Positions 63,581-64,000 of a stretch of DNA of 64,000 nt are shown here, piece by piece. Within the stretch, counting starts at the first letter, position 1. Each line of letters opens with the position of its first letter. Below the pieces are notes generated by a model, which worked only from the letters and a program-made list of their open reading frames with translations, ran no database searches and was not told where the DNA came from. Both the position numbers and the translations under genes were made by a program. The DNA lies in NCBI GenBank assembly GCA_965213775.1, contig CBDCAC010000006.1:1-64000 (forward strand), in the 5' to 3' direction. This DNA comes from Lichenicoccus sp965213775. GTDB lineage: Bacteria; Pseudomonadota; Alphaproteobacteria; Acetobacterales; Acetobacteraceae.

Positions 63581-64000
63581 TCAGGCGATGAAGATGCCGG
63601 CGATGGTGGCGCTCATCAGGTTCGACAGCGTGCCTGCCAGCACCGCGCGCAGCCCCAGCCGTGACAGCTCGCCGCGGCGGCCGGGCGCCACCGCGCCGAA
63701 GCCCGCGAGCAGGATGCCGACGGAGGAGAAATTGGCGAAGCCGCACAGCGCGAACGAGGCGATCGCCAGGCTGCGGGTGTCGAGGCTGTGGGCGTGGATC
63801 AGCGGCGACAGCGACACGTAGGCGACGAACTCGTTGAAGACGATCTTCTGGCCGATGATGCCGCCGACCACCCCGCTCGCCTGCCAGGGCACCCCGATCA
63901 GCCAGGCGAGTGGCGCGAACCCCCAGCCCAGCATCTGCTGCAGCGACAGGCCACGGGCGCCGAACAGCCCGCCGAGCCAGCCGACCAGGCCGTTGAGGCA
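63581..64000 (-). CDS. NupC/CNT family nucleoside transporter (C-terminal part, cut by window edge)
   Basis: The 139 visible residues contain IIGQKIVFNEFVAYVSLSPL and LCGFANFSSVGILLAGFGAV, the signatures of concentrative nucleoside transporters (proton- or sodium-coupled). It ends in LRAVLAGTLSNLMSATIAG. The start lies beyond the window. Confidence 0.92.
   Translation of the reverse strand, partial: CLNGLVGWLGGLFGARGLSLQQMLGWGFAPLAWLIGVPWQASGVVGGIIGQKIVFNEFVAYVSLSPLIHAHSLDTRSLAIASFALCGFANFSSVGILLAGFGAVAPGRRGELSRLGLRAVLAGTLSNLMSATIAGIFIA

Overview
The window is a GC-rich (roughly 70 percent by eye), densely coding chromosomal segment of an alphaproteobacterium. GcrA, EipB, bactofilin, NnrU, an AddAB-type recombination pair and an alphaproteobacterial DinB all point there. 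The gene content and the dense intergenic hairpin repeats suggest Rhodospirillales, most likely family Acetobacteraceae; genus cannot be decided from the sequence alone. No rRNA, tRNA, prophage, transposase or CRISPR array was seen.

Layout. 1-9487: addA (cut by the window edge), addB, a MurU-like nucleotidyltransferase and tsaE form a minus-strand chain with 4-base GTGA overlaps. It is divergent from a ferredoxin/flavodoxin-NADP reductase followed by an alr-dadA pair for alanine turnover. 9495-18208: a lipoprotein, a large membrane protein and argG, then a little-understood group (glycosyltransferase, NodS-like methyltransferase, PIG-L deacetylase, acyl-CoA dehydrogenase-like flavoprotein) coupled to rlmN. 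18376-23655: a 49-residue gene, tlyA-ispA-xseB, a TusA-like protein, a ROK sugar kinase overlapping dinB, and a GNAT gene whose 5' end abuts a broken repeat. 23687-28638: azoR with a divergent HxlR regulator, yjbQ-trpS, a lipid A-type acyltransferase, an ABM-domain protein and a lone SPFH protein. 28790-37727: an exported amidase, a phosphodiesterase, AmpG, a small secreted His-rich protein, TypA, a PfkB kinase, bactofilin and GcrA. 37962-46309: NnrU, RNase D, AspRS-EipB, a glycosyltransferase cassette and a secreted S53 protease. 46499-54448: glutathione-dependent formaldehyde detoxification (fghA, frmA), a four-gene BMP-type ABC importer and a divergent 2-oxoglutarate-type oxygenase. 54497-62457: a complete xylose locus (xylFGH import, a LacI-type regulator, xylB, xylA). 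The window closes with an SDR enzyme and the 3' end of a NupC-type nucleoside transporter.

The most unusual signal lies between the genes. At least ten copies of a structured repeat family are spread over 64 kb, nearly all at gene ends. Full copies (type A, about 110-150 bp) are strings of four short hairpins with 3-nt loops in which GACCCGC and GCGGGTC can close two inner hairpins into a cloverleaf-like fold. Short copies (type B, about 40 bp) are double hairpins whose stems vary by compensatory changes. One truncated copy has apparently removed a gene start, two inverted copies bracket a glycosyltransferase cassette, and one copy sits in a MITE-like element with 14-bp terminal inverted repeats.

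All intergenic gaps are short; the only gene-free stretch above about 300 bases is 53141-53446, which holds the MITE-like element.
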